Assembly (NCBI RefSeq): GCF_029917005.1
Contig: NZ_CP123967.1
Span: 1,860,001-1,924,000 of the forward strand
Direction: 5' to 3'
DNA: 64,000 nt
Source of the DNA: Tessaracoccus lacteus
GTDB taxonomy: Bacteria; Actinomycetota; Actinomycetes; Propionibacteriales; Propionibacteriaceae
Both the position numbers and the translations under genes were made by a program. Under the pieces are notes generated by a model that was not told the origin of the DNA, searched no databases, and saw only the letters and a list, made by a program, of their open reading frames with translations. Numbering within the stretch: position 1 is the first letter of the stretch; each line of letters begins with the position of its first letter. Of the stretch, positions 16,871 through 24,577 are shown piece by piece.

Positions 16871-17788
16871 TCAGCGCGCCCGCGGGTGGGCGGCGGCGTG
16901 GACCTCGCGCAGGTGCTCGATCGTGACCAGCGTGTAGATCTGCGTCGTGGCGACCGACGAGTGCCCGAGCAGCTCCTGCACCACGCGCAGGTCGGCCCCC
17001 CCGTCGAGCAGGTGCGTCGCGAACGAGTGCCTGAGCGAGTGCGGCGACACGTCCTGCGTGACCCCCGCGCCGGCCGCTGCCCGCTGGATGACGGCCCAGG
17101 CGCTCTGCCTGCTGAGCCTGCGCCCCAGGCTGTTGAGCAGCAGCGCGGGCGACGGTCGCGCGGCGTGCGCGGCGAGCTGCGGTCGTGCGCGCACGAGGTA
17201 CGCCTGCACGGCGGCGGCCGCGTAGCTGCCGAGTGGCACGGCGCGTTCCTTGCCGCCCTTGCCGAGCAGCCTGAGACCGGATTCGCGGCCGTCGAGCGCG
17301 TCGGTGAGGTCGTCGACGTCGAGTCCGCAGACCTCGGAGACGCGTGCGCCGGTGCCGTAGAGGAGCTCGAGCAGGGCGGCGTCGCGGAGACCCTCGACGG
17401 TGTCCGTGTCCGGGGCCTCGAGGATCGCCGCCACCACGTCGACGGGTAGCGCCTTCGGGAGGCGTCTCTCCAGGCGGGGCGGCGACACGTCGGCGGCCGG
17501 GTCGGTCGGCGTGAGCCCCTCGTCCGCGGCGAACTGGTGGAGGTTGCGGACGCTGACGACGTGCCGGGCGACCGAGGCCGGGGCCTGCTCGTGCGCGAGC
17601 TCGCGCACGAACTCGGTCACCTCGACAGGCGTGACCTCGGCGAGGTTCCCGATGCCTCGGGAGGCGAGGAAGTCGCGGTAGAGGCCGAGGTCGCGTCGGT
17701 AGGCCGCGACGGTGTTGGCAGAAAGGCCCCGCTCAGCCCGGGCATGGTTGAGGTAGTCGGCGATCGACTCGCCGATCCCCTGGCTCAT
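16871..17788 (-). CDS. xerD: Site-specific tyrosine recombinase XerD
   Basis: 305 residues. The N-terminal SAM-like domain (SIADYLNHARAERGLSANTV) and the catalytic domain are complete: Arg in LLYGTGARVSEVCGLD, the HxxR set in SPHSLRHSFATHLLDGGAD, the second His in LLGHSSVATTQIYT, and the nucleophile Tyr in QIYT. It resolves chromosome dimers at dif together with XerC, whose gene is not in the window. ATG 17788 overlaps the nudix stop (ATGA). Linkage to nudix-pyrG-recN is typical for Actinobacteria, which makes xerD rather than a phage integrase the right call. Confidence 0.95.
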   Translation of the reverse strand: MSQGIGESIADYLNHARAERGLSANTVAAYRRDLGLYRDFLASRGIGNLAEVTPVEVTEFVRELAHEQAPASVARHVVSVRNLHQFAADEGLTPTDPAADVSPPRLERRLPKALPVDVVAAILEAPDTDTVEGLRDAALLELLYGTGARVSEVCGLDVDDLTDALDGRESGLRLLGKGGKERAVPLGSYAAAAVQAYLVRARPQLAAHAARPSPALLLNSLGRRLSRQSAWAVIQRAAAGAGVTQDVSPHSLRHSFATHLLDGGADLRVVQELLGHSSVATTQIYTLVTIEHLREVHAAAHPRAR

Positions 17789-18408
17789 GCCCGGCGGGCC
17801 GGCCAGTCGGCGTCGCCGGGGCGGAGCGTCTCGAGCCTGCCGCCGAGGCGGGCCGCCTCCAGCGACAGCAGCCCGGCGGCGAGGCTGGGCGATCCGCAGC
17901 GTCCCTCGAAGATGGCGTCGAGAAGCTCGGCGCGCGGGACGAAGGTGTGCAGCATATGCGCCTCCTCGCCCTCGAGCTCGAACCCGTCCGGCCGCTCGGC
18001 CGGCCGCAGGCCGCGCGCGAGGTAGACGCGCAGGTTCTCCGCCAGGCCGCCCGGGCTCGTGCACACGTCGACCAGCACGTTCCAGGTGTCGGCGGCCAGC
18101 TCTGCCTCCTCCGCCAGCTCGCGCGCCGCGGCGGCCAGGTAGTCCTCGCCGTCGACGTCGAGCAGGCCTGCGGGGATCTCCACCATCTCCATGCGGACCG
18201 GGTGGCGGTACTGGCGTACCACGGCGACCTCGTCGGACTTCTCGTCCCACGCGACGATCGCGACCGCGCCGGGGTGGGTGAGGTACTGGCGGCGCATCGA
18301 CTCGCCCGAGGGGGTGGTCACCTCGTCCTCGACGAAGCTGGACACGGCGCCGGCGGCGAGCACCTCGTGCGAGGTGACGGGCCAGGAGACGAGGTCGTCG
18401 CCGTGCAC
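17785..18408 (-). CDS. NUDIX hydrolase, ADP-ribose pyrophosphatase type
   Basis: 207 residues. The Nudix box reads GLLDVDGEDYLAAAARELAE then EAEL, matching GX5EX7REUXEE; the last Gly of the canonical motif is replaced by Glu. The preceding VRQYRHPVRMEMVEIPAG is the ADP-ribose pyrophosphatase (NudF-like) pattern, and the enzyme probably splits ADP-ribose into AMP and ribose 5-phosphate. The gene starts 2 nt after pyrG and overlaps xerD, placing it in the recN-pyrG-xerD block. Because the terminal Gly is often variable in this subfamily, activity is still likely. Confidence 0.88.
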   Translation of the reverse strand: MHGDDLVSWPVTSHEVLAAGAVSSFVEDEVTTPSGESMRRQYLTHPGAVAIVAWDEKSDEVAVVRQYRHPVRMEMVEIPAGLLDVDGEDYLAAAARELAEEAELAADTWNVLVDVCTSPGGLAENLRVYLARGLRPAERPDGFELEGEEAHMLHTFVPRAELLDAIFEGRCGSPSLAAGLLSLEAARLGGRLETLRPGDADWPARRA

Positions 18409-18409
18409 G

Positions 18410-20050
18410 TCAGTTGCCCTCTCGGCGCTGCAGCGCGGCGCCGATCAGGCCGGCGAACAGCGGGTGCGGGCGCGTCGGGCGCGACTTCAGCTCGGGGTGC
18501 GCCTGCGTCGCGACGTAGTACGGGTGGACGTCGGCGGGCAGCTCGACGAACTCGACAAGCGACGAGTCGGGCGATGTGCCGGAGATGACCAGCCCGGCCT
18601 CCTCGAGGCGGCCACGGTAGGCGTTGTTGACCTCGTAGCGGTGACGGTGGCGTTCTTCGACGGTCGTCGCACCGTAGGCGCGGGCGACCTGGGAGCCGGG
18701 CACGAGCTCGGCCGGGTAGGACCCGAGACGCATCGAGCCGCCGAGGTCTCCCCCGCCGGAGACGATCTCGACCTGCTCGGCCATGGTCGCGATGACGGGG
18801 TCGGGGGTCGCGGGGTCGAACTCGCTGGACGCGGCGCCCTCGATGCCCGCGAGGTTGCGGGCGGCCTCGATCACCATGCACTGCAGGCCGAGGCACAGGC
18901 CGAGCGTGGGGATCTTGTGCTCGCGAGCGAAGCGCAGCGCGCCGAGCTTGCCCTCGACGCCGCGGATGCCGAAGCCGCCGGGCACGCAGACGGCGTCGGC
19001 CTCGCTCAGCTCGCGCGCCGCACCCTCGGGTGTGTCGCAGTCGTCGGAGCGGACCCACTTGATGGTGACGCGGGCGCGGTGCGCGAAACCGCCGGCGCGG
19101 AGCGCCTCGGAGACGGACAGGTAGGCGTCGGGCAGGTCGATGTACTTGCCCACCAGCGCGACGGTGACCTGCGCGCGCGGGTAGTCGACGCGCTCGAGCA
19201 GGTCGTCCCACGAATCCCAGTTGACGTCGCGGAACGGGACACCGAGGCGTCGCACGACGTAGGCGTCGAGCCCCTCGGCGTGCAGGACCTTGGGGATGGC
19301 GTAGATGCTGGGCGCGTCGGCGCAGGAGACGACAGCCTCGACGTCGACGTCGCACATCAGCGCGATCTTCTTTTTCAGCGAGGCGCTGACCTCGAACGCG
19401 GAGCGGCAGACGAGCGCGTCGGGCTGGATGCCGACCTGGCGCAGGGCGGCCACCGAGTGCTGCGTGGGCTTGGTCTTCATCTCGCCGGAAGGCTTGATGA
19501 ACGGCACGAGGGAAACGTGCAGGAAGAAGACGTTCTCGCGGCCGATTTCGTGGCGTACCTGGCGGGCGGCCTCGAGGAAGGGCAGGGATTCGATGTCGCC
19601 GACGGTGCCGCCGATCTCGTGGATCACGATGTCCACGTCGTCGGTGCCCATCGCGAGCATCCGGTCGCGGATCTCGCCCGTGATGTGCGGGATGACCTGG
19701 ACGGTGTCGCCGAGGAACTCGCCGCGGCGCTCCTTCGCGATGACGGTCGAGTACACCTGCCCGGTGGTGACGTTGGCGTTGGCGGAGAGGTTCACGTCGA
19801 GGAACCGCTCGTAGTGGCCGATGTCGAGGTCGGTCTCGGCGCCGTCCTCCGTCACGAACACCTCGCCGTGCTGGAAGGGGTTCATGGTGCCGGGATCCAC
19901 GTTGAGGTACGGGTCCAGCTTCTGCATCGTGACCCTCAGGCCTCGAGCAATGAGCAGGCTGCCGAGGCTTGAGGCTGTGAGTCCCTTACCCAGGGAGCTG
20001 ACGACGCCGCCGGTGACGAAGATGTGCTTGGTGACCTTGGAGCTATCCAC
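18410..20050 (-). CDS. pyrG: CTP synthase
   Basis: 546 residues, full length. The N-terminal synthetase domain opens with [19 protein letters not shown], and the C-terminal class I glutamine amidotransferase domain carries the catalytic Cys in [10 protein letters not shown] and the His/Glu pair near [10 protein letters not shown]. It makes CTP from UTP with glutamine or ammonia. The start is GTG at 20050; TACGCT ends 8 nt upstream. It is followed at once by the nudix gene. The mctB-type gene that sits between pyrG and recN in M. tuberculosis is absent here. Confidence 0.97.
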   Translation of the reverse strand: MDSSKVTKHIFVTGGVVSSLGKGLTASSLGSLLIARGLRVTMQKLDPYLNVDPGTMNPFQHGEVFVTEDGAETDLDIGHYERFLDVNLSANANVTTGQVYSTVIAKERRGEFLGDTVQVIPHITGEIRDRMLAMGTDDVDIVIHEIGGTVGDIESLPFLEAARQVRHEIGRENVFFLHVSLVPFIKPSGEMKTKPTQHSVAALRQVGIQPDALVCRSAFEVSASLKKKIALMCDVDVEAVVSCADAPSIYAIPKVLHAEGLDAYVVRRLGVPFRDVNWDSWDDLLERVDYPRAQVTVALVGKYIDLPDAYLSVSEALRAGGFAHRARVTIKWVRSDDCDTPEGAARELSEADAVCVPGGFGIRGVEGKLGALRFAREHKIPTLGLCLGLQCMVIEAARNLAGIEGAASSEFDPATPDPVIATMAEQVEIVSGGGDLGGSMRLGSYPAELVPGSQVARAYGATTVEERHRHRYEVNNAYRGRLEEAGLVISGTSPDSSLVEFVELPADVHPYYVATQAHPELKSRPTRPHPLFAGLIGAALQRREGN

Positions 20051-20099
20051 GGAACTTCAGCGTACCGCCTGCGGGCCCATCTCGTGAAAACCCCGCGCG

Positions 20100-21773
20100 T
20101 CACCCTCGTCCGGCACGGGCCAGGAGGTCGCGCGCGTGGCTGAGTCCGGAGTCGGAATCGGACTCCCCGCCCATCATCCGGGCGAGTTCCGCGGCCCGCT
20201 CATCGTGGGTCAGCGACCGCACGCCGGAGGTGGTGACCTGGCCGTCGCTGGCCTTCGCGACGACGAAGTGTGCGTCGGCGAAGGCCGCGACCTGCGCGAG
20301 GTGCGTCACGACGATCACCTGGCTCTTCTCGGCCAGCCGCTGCAGCCTGCGCCCGATCTCCAGGCCGACGGCGCCGCCGACGCCGGCGTCGACCTCGTCG
20401 AAGACGAACGTGTGTCCCTCGCCCCCCGTGGCGAGCACGACCTCGAGCGCCAGCCTGACGCGCGACAGCTCGCCGCCGGAGGCGACCTTGCCGAGGGGGG
20501 CGGGCTCGGAGCCGGGGTTGGCGGAGAACAGCAGCTCGATGCGGTCCGCGCCGTGCGGGCCGAGTTGCGCGTCCGACACGTCGAAGCGCAGCTCCGCGTG
20601 CGGCATCGCGAGCGCCGCGAGCTCCGTCTTCACCGCTGCCGCCAGTTCGCCGGCCGCCCGGTGGCGGGCCGCGCTGATCGCGGCGGCGTCGGCGGCGAGC
20701 GACGAGTCGAGCCCTGCGATGCGGTCGCGCAGCTCGAAGATGCGGCTGTCGGACCCGTCGAGCTCGGCCAGGCGCGCGGCCCCGGACGCGGCCCAGGCGA
20801 GCACCTCGTCGACGGTCGCGCCGTACTTGCGGGTGAGGGTGGCCAGCGCCGCGCGGCGCCCGGATACGGCCTCGAGGCGCAGCGGGTCGGCCACCAGGTC
20901 GTCAATGTAGCCGGCCACATCGGCCGCAAGGTCGGCCGCGAGCATCGCGAGCTCGGTCGCGCGGGCCGTCAGTGGGGCGGCCGCCTCGTCCCGGTCGGAG
21001 AGCCGGGTCATCGACTTGCGGGCCGTCCCGGTGAGGCCGACGACGCCCATGGCGTCGTAGTCGTTCTCGTTGCCGGACAGGGCCTCGTGCGCAGCGGCGG
21101 CCAGCTCGCGGAGCTCGTCGAGGTCCATGAGCTTCGCCTGCTCGGCCGCCAGCGCGTCGTCCTCGCCCGGCAGGGGGTCGACCGCGGCGATCTCGTCGAG
21201 GCCGAACCGCAGCATGTCGGCCTCGCGGGCCCGGGCCATGGCCTCGGACTCCAGCTCGGCCAGCTCGTGGGCGGCGGCGCGCCGCTCGGCGAAGTCGGCG
21301 CGATACCGCGCGAGCTCGGCTGGCCGGGCGTGCTCGTCGAGCAGCTCGCGCTGCCGGTCGGGGTTCGACAGTCGGATCTGCCCCGACTGCCCGTGGATGG
21401 TGGCGAACTCCCCGACAAGGTCAGCCAGCGTGGACACCGGTACCCCGGCCCCGCCGACCACCGCCCGGGAGCGGCCCTGGGCAGACACCTGCCGCAGCGT
21501 GACGAGCTCGCCGTCGTCGACGTCCCCGCCGAACTCGCGCACGCGCCCGGCGATGCCGTCGCCGACCTCCCAGCGGCCCTCGACCACGGCGCGCGGGGCC
21601 CCGCGGCGGACGATGCCCGCGTCCGCCCTCGCGCCGAGGAGGTGCCCGAGGCCGGAGACGATCATCGTCTTGCCGGCGCCCGTCTCACCCGTGAGTGCGG
21701 TCAGGCCCGGGCCGAGTTCCAGGGTCGACTCGTCGACCACCCCGAAGGCGGTCAGCTTCAGTGCGGTGAGCAT
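20100..21773 (-). CDS. recN: DNA repair protein RecN
   Basis: 557 residues, SMC-like. Walker A is GETGAGKTMIVSGL (residues about 28-42). A coiled-coil central region with YDAMGVVGLTGTARKSM follows, then the signature ASGGELSRVRLAL and Walker B TFVFDEVDAGVGG. RecN acts early in double-strand break repair. ATG 21773 shares one base with the nadK stop (TGATG), so translation is coupled. A longer in-frame frame to 22151 overlaps nadK and is not coding. Confidence 0.96.
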   Translation of the reverse strand: MLTALKLTAFGVVDESTLELGPGLTALTGETGAGKTMIVSGLGHLLGARADAGIVRRGAPRAVVEGRWEVGDGIAGRVREFGGDVDDGELVTLRQVSAQGRSRAVVGGAGVPVSTLADLVGEFATIHGQSGQIRLSNPDRQRELLDEHARPAELARYRADFAERRAAAHELAELESEAMARAREADMLRFGLDEIAAVDPLPGEDDALAAEQAKLMDLDELRELAAAAHEALSGNENDYDAMGVVGLTGTARKSMTRLSDRDEAAAPLTARATELAMLAADLAADVAGYIDDLVADPLRLEAVSGRRAALATLTRKYGATVDEVLAWAASGAARLAELDGSDSRIFELRDRIAGLDSSLAADAAAISAARHRAAGELAAAVKTELAALAMPHAELRFDVSDAQLGPHGADRIELLFSANPGSEPAPLGKVASGGELSRVRLALEVVLATGGEGHTFVFDEVDAGVGGAVGLEIGRRLQRLAEKSQVIVVTHLAQVAAFADAHFVVAKASDGQVTTSGVRSLTHDERAAELARMMGGESDSDSGLSHARDLLARAGRG

Positions 21774-22672
21774 CAGGCGTTCTTCCTCCGCCAGCCGTCC
21801 ACCGGCAGGGCGAACTTCTTGACGAGCCGCGTCGTGAAGGGCTGCTCCCCCAGCCGCGCGATGCGCAGCGGCTCGGCGTCGGCCGTCACACGGACCCGCT
21901 CGCCGGGTCCGAGGTCGTGGCTCCGTCGCCCGTCGCACCACAGGATGCCGGCAGTGGTGGCGTCTGCGGGCACGTCGAGACTCACCTGGGACGAGGGGCT
22001 GAGCACCATGGGCCGGTTGAAGAGCGCGTGGGCGGCGAGCGGCACGACGACGATCGCCTGCACGTCGGGCCACACGATGGGGCCGCCGGCCGAGAAGCCG
22101 TAGGCGGTGGAGCCGGTCGGGGTCGCGACGAGCACCCCGTCGCAGCCCCACAGGGACAGGGGGCGTTCATCGATGCTGACCATCACGCTCAGCATGCGCT
22201 CGCGGGCGACCTTCTCGAGCGAGACCTCGTTGACGGCGGTCGAGCGCCAGGCCTCGACGCCACCGGCGTCGAGCACGCTGACCTGGAGCGTGAGCCGCTC
22301 CTCCACGTGGTAGCGGCGCTCCGCGACGACCGACGGCAACTCGTCGATGTCGGAGGGCTCGAGTTCCGCGAGGAATCCGACGTGACCGAGGTTCACCCCC
22401 AGCAGCGGAACCCCGAGCGGCTTGGCCCACTCGGCAGCGCGCAGGATGGTGCCGTCGCCGCCGAACACGACACAGATCTCGGCAGGGTCGCCGTTCAGCT
22501 GCCGGATGTCCGCGCCTGGAACGGCCTGGCGGATGGCGTCGATGTGCTGATCCTGGATCAGGAAGTCGAAGCCCATGTCGTGAAGTGCTGCGATGAACGA
22601 GACCGCCTTGCCGACGGCGTCCTCGCGTGTCGAGTGGATGAGGACCGCCACCGTTCGCTGCTTCACGGGCAC
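21773..22672 (-). CDS. nadK: NAD kinase
   Basis: 299 residues. It phosphorylates NAD to NADP (ATP or polyphosphate). The GGDGT motif is in VVFGGDGTILRAAEWA (residues about 70-84), the conserved NEVSLEK lies near residue 145, and GSTAYGFSAGGPIVWP near 182 is the NAD-binding glycine-rich loop. The tlyA stop overlaps its start by 10 nt and its own stop overlaps recN, the usual tlyA-nadK-recN arrangement. Confidence 0.96.
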   Translation of the reverse strand: MPVKQRTVAVLIHSTREDAVGKAVSFIAALHDMGFDFLIQDQHIDAIRQAVPGADIRQLNGDPAEICVVFGGDGTILRAAEWAKPLGVPLLGVNLGHVGFLAELEPSDIDELPSVVAERRYHVEERLTLQVSVLDAGGVEAWRSTAVNEVSLEKVARERMLSVMVSIDERPLSLWGCDGVLVATPTGSTAYGFSAGGPIVWPDVQAIVVVPLAAHALFNRPMVLSPSSQVSLDVPADATTAGILWCDGRRSHDLGPGERVRVTADAEPLRIARLGEQPFTTRLVKKFALPVDGWRRKNA

Positions 22673-23379
22673 AGCCTAACGAAGAACTCGACATTGCCAG
22701 ACGTCCCCGGCAACCTCGACTCCCCCCGCCACCTCTCGCGCCAGCCGAGCTCCGCCGCGGCGGCGACGACGCCGTCGACGGCCTTCCTGCGCAGCCGCGG
22801 GTCGTGGACGATGCCCCCACGGGCGAGCCGCTCACGGCCGACCTCGAACTGCGGCTTGACGAGCAGCAACGCCTCCCCGTCAGAGTTCAGGGCACCCAGC
22901 AGACGCGGCAGCAGGATCGTCAGGGAGATGAACGACACGTCGCCGACGATGAGGTCGACGGGCTCGCCGTCGAGGTGCTCCAGCGTCAGGTCGCGCAGGT
23001 TGAGCCCCTCGTGGACCCGAACGCGCGGGTCGTCGCGGATGAGGTCGGCGAGCTGGCCGTGGCCGACGTCGACCGCGTACACGGCCTCCGCGCCACGCTC
23101 CAGGCATACCTGCGTGAAGCCTCCGGTGGACGCGCCGGCGTCCAGCACCCGACGCGGCACCTGCACGCCGCTGTCGTCGAGTGCGCCGATCAGCTTGTGC
23201 GCCGCACGGGAAACCCACTTCTCCGCCTCTGCGGCGATGGTCTGCTCGTCGGCCACAGGCCACGACGGCTTGGCGATCGTGCGACCGTCCACCGTGACGT
23301 GACCGGCCCGGATCAGGGCGGCGGCCTGCGTCCGGGACCTGGCGAGCCCCCGGTCCACGAGGGCGACGTCGAGCCTCAT
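22663..23379 (-). CDS. tlyA: TlyA-family rRNA 2'-O-methyltransferase
   Basis: 238 residues. The N-terminal S4 domain (RLDVALVDRGLARSRTQAA, to about residue 60) is joined to a Rossmann methyltransferase domain with the SAM site VLDAGASTGGFTQVCLERGA and the KPQFEVGRE motif near residue 188. In mycobacteria TlyA methylates 16S C1409 and 23S C1920, and its loss gives capreomycin resistance; the same reaction is expected here. It overlaps nadK by 10 nt and the small upstream gene by four bases. Confidence 0.94.
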   Translation of the reverse strand: MRLDVALVDRGLARSRTQAAALIRAGHVTVDGRTIAKPSWPVADEQTIAAEAEKWVSRAAHKLIGALDDSGVQVPRRVLDAGASTGGFTQVCLERGAEAVYAVDVGHGQLADLIRDDPRVRVHEGLNLRDLTLEHLDGEPVDLIVGDVSFISLTILLPRLLGALNSDGEALLLVKPQFEVGRERLARGGIVHDPRLRRKAVDGVVAAAAELGWRERWRGESRLPGTSGNVEFFVRLCP

Positions 23380-23585
23380 CGCGGCACCCCCGGGATGCCG
23401 GGTTGGGCGACGGAGGGGTCGTTGCTGAGCACCGCGGCCAGCGTGCGCTGGGCGGCGTCGAGGCGGGCCGCCTGCTCCGCCAGCGGGAGCTGGTCGACGC
23501 CCGCGAGCCCGTCCATGGTCTCCGCGACCAGCTCGACACGCCGCACGTCGGCCGGAGCGGCGCTGCGCGGCGTGGGCTGGGTCAT
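23376..23585 (-). CDS. Short conserved protein between the HAD gene and tlyA
   Basis: 69 residues from ATG 23585, overlapping the HAD gene (ATGA) and tlyA (ATGA). The sequence is Ala/Pro-rich at both ends with one predicted helix pair (VRRVELVAETMDGLAGVDQL and AARLDAAQRTLAAVLS). A similar tiny gene occupies the same position in M. tuberculosis (Rv1693). Function unknown; the double overlap and the conserved place argue that it is translated. Confidence 0.75.
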   Translation of the reverse strand: MTQPTPRSAAPADVRRVELVAETMDGLAGVDQLPLAEQAARLDAAQRTLAAVLSNDPSVAQPGIPGVPR

Positions 23586-24577
23586 CGCAGGAGATCCAGC
23601 GAGTTCAGGACCGCGGAGATGTCGATGCCGAAGCGCCACCGGGCCTGCAGCGCGGCCCACAGCGCGTCGAGTTGCTCGTCGCGCGTGACGGGGCGGGTCG
23701 ACAGCCAGCCGAGGCCGTCGGTGAAGTCGACCTCCTGGTAGCCGCAGGTGTAGCGCTGACCCTCGAGGAACGCCTCCCGCGGCGGCTCCAGCAGGGCTGC
23801 GGCGTCGAAGCCGATCCAGGTGGGCCGGAACTCCGGGGCCGCGTCGGCGAGGTCGGCCTTGCCGTGCGCCCCTGTGAAGACGAAGAGCGAGTCCATGCCG
23901 ACGTTGTTCGCGCCGAGGATGTCCGTGTCGGTCCGGTCGCCGACGAAGATGGGGTGCTCCGCGCCGATCCGCAGGACGGTCTCGTCGAGCAGTGGCCGGA
24001 ACGGCTTGCCGGCGATCAACGGGTCGACGTCGACGCAGACCCGCACGATCGCGATCTGCGAGCCGAGGCCGGGGACGATGCCCCGGTCGGTGGGCCGGGT
24101 CAGGTCGGGGTTCGTCGCGTACCAGGCGGCGCCGCGCTGCACGGCGAGCGCCGCCTGTTCGATCTGCGACCACACCAGCTGCGGGTGGTAGCCCTGCACA
24201 ACGGCGACGGGGTCGTCGTCGAGCGAGTCGACGACGACGAAGCCCGCTCCGGTGAGCTGCTGCCGCAGCGCGTCGGTGCCGACGGCCAGCAGGCGGGAGC
24301 CCGCGGGCAGGTCCGCCGACAGCATGCGCAGCGTGGCCTGCGTCGAGTTCACGACGTCGTCCTGCGAGGCCCTGATCCCGAGGCTCGTGAGGTGCTCGGC
24401 AACGGTGGCGGGGGTGCGGGCCGCGTTGTTCGTCACGAACCCGAGGTGGGTTCCGCGCGAGCGCAGCTCCTCCAGCGCCTCGGGGACCCCGTCGACCGCC
24501 TTCGGGCCGAGATAGATGACACCATCGAGGTCGAACAGGGCGGCGTCGTACGACTCGGCCAGCGCGCGCACCGTCAC
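23582..24577 (-). CDS. HAD-superfamily IIA phosphatase (NagD-like)
   Basis: 331 residues starting at GTG 24577. HAD motif I is FDLDGVIYLGP (nucleophile Asp near residue 14), motif II is FVTNNAARTP, and motif III/IV is KPFRPLL with FVGDRTDTDILGANNVGMDS. The C2-type cap between motifs II and III is typical of NagD/phosphoglycolate-phosphatase-like enzymes. About 60 C-terminal residues (after PPREAFLEG) extend beyond the HAD core. It probably dephosphorylates a small metabolite or glycerol phosphate. Coupled to neighbours by GTGA and ATGA overlaps. Confidence 0.88.
   Translation of the reverse strand: MTVRALAESYDAALFDLDGVIYLGPKAVDGVPEALEELRSRGTHLGFVTNNAARTPATVAEHLTSLGIRASQDDVVNSTQATLRMLSADLPAGSRLLAVGTDALRQQLTGAGFVVVDSLDDDPVAVVQGYHPQLVWSQIEQAALAVQRGAAWYATNPDLTRPTDRGIVPGLGSQIAIVRVCVDVDPLIAGKPFRPLLDETVLRIGAEHPIFVGDRTDTDILGANNVGMDSLFVFTGAHGKADLADAAPEFRPTWIGFDAAALLEPPREAFLEGQRYTCGYQEVDFTDGLGWLSTRPVTRDEQLDALWAALQARWRFGIDISAVLNSLDLLR

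Noticed and set aside
16871..17788. Phage or island integrase
   Set aside because: Sequence, length and conserved linkage to nudix-pyrG-recN fit chromosomal XerD; no att site, phage gene or tRNA is nearby.
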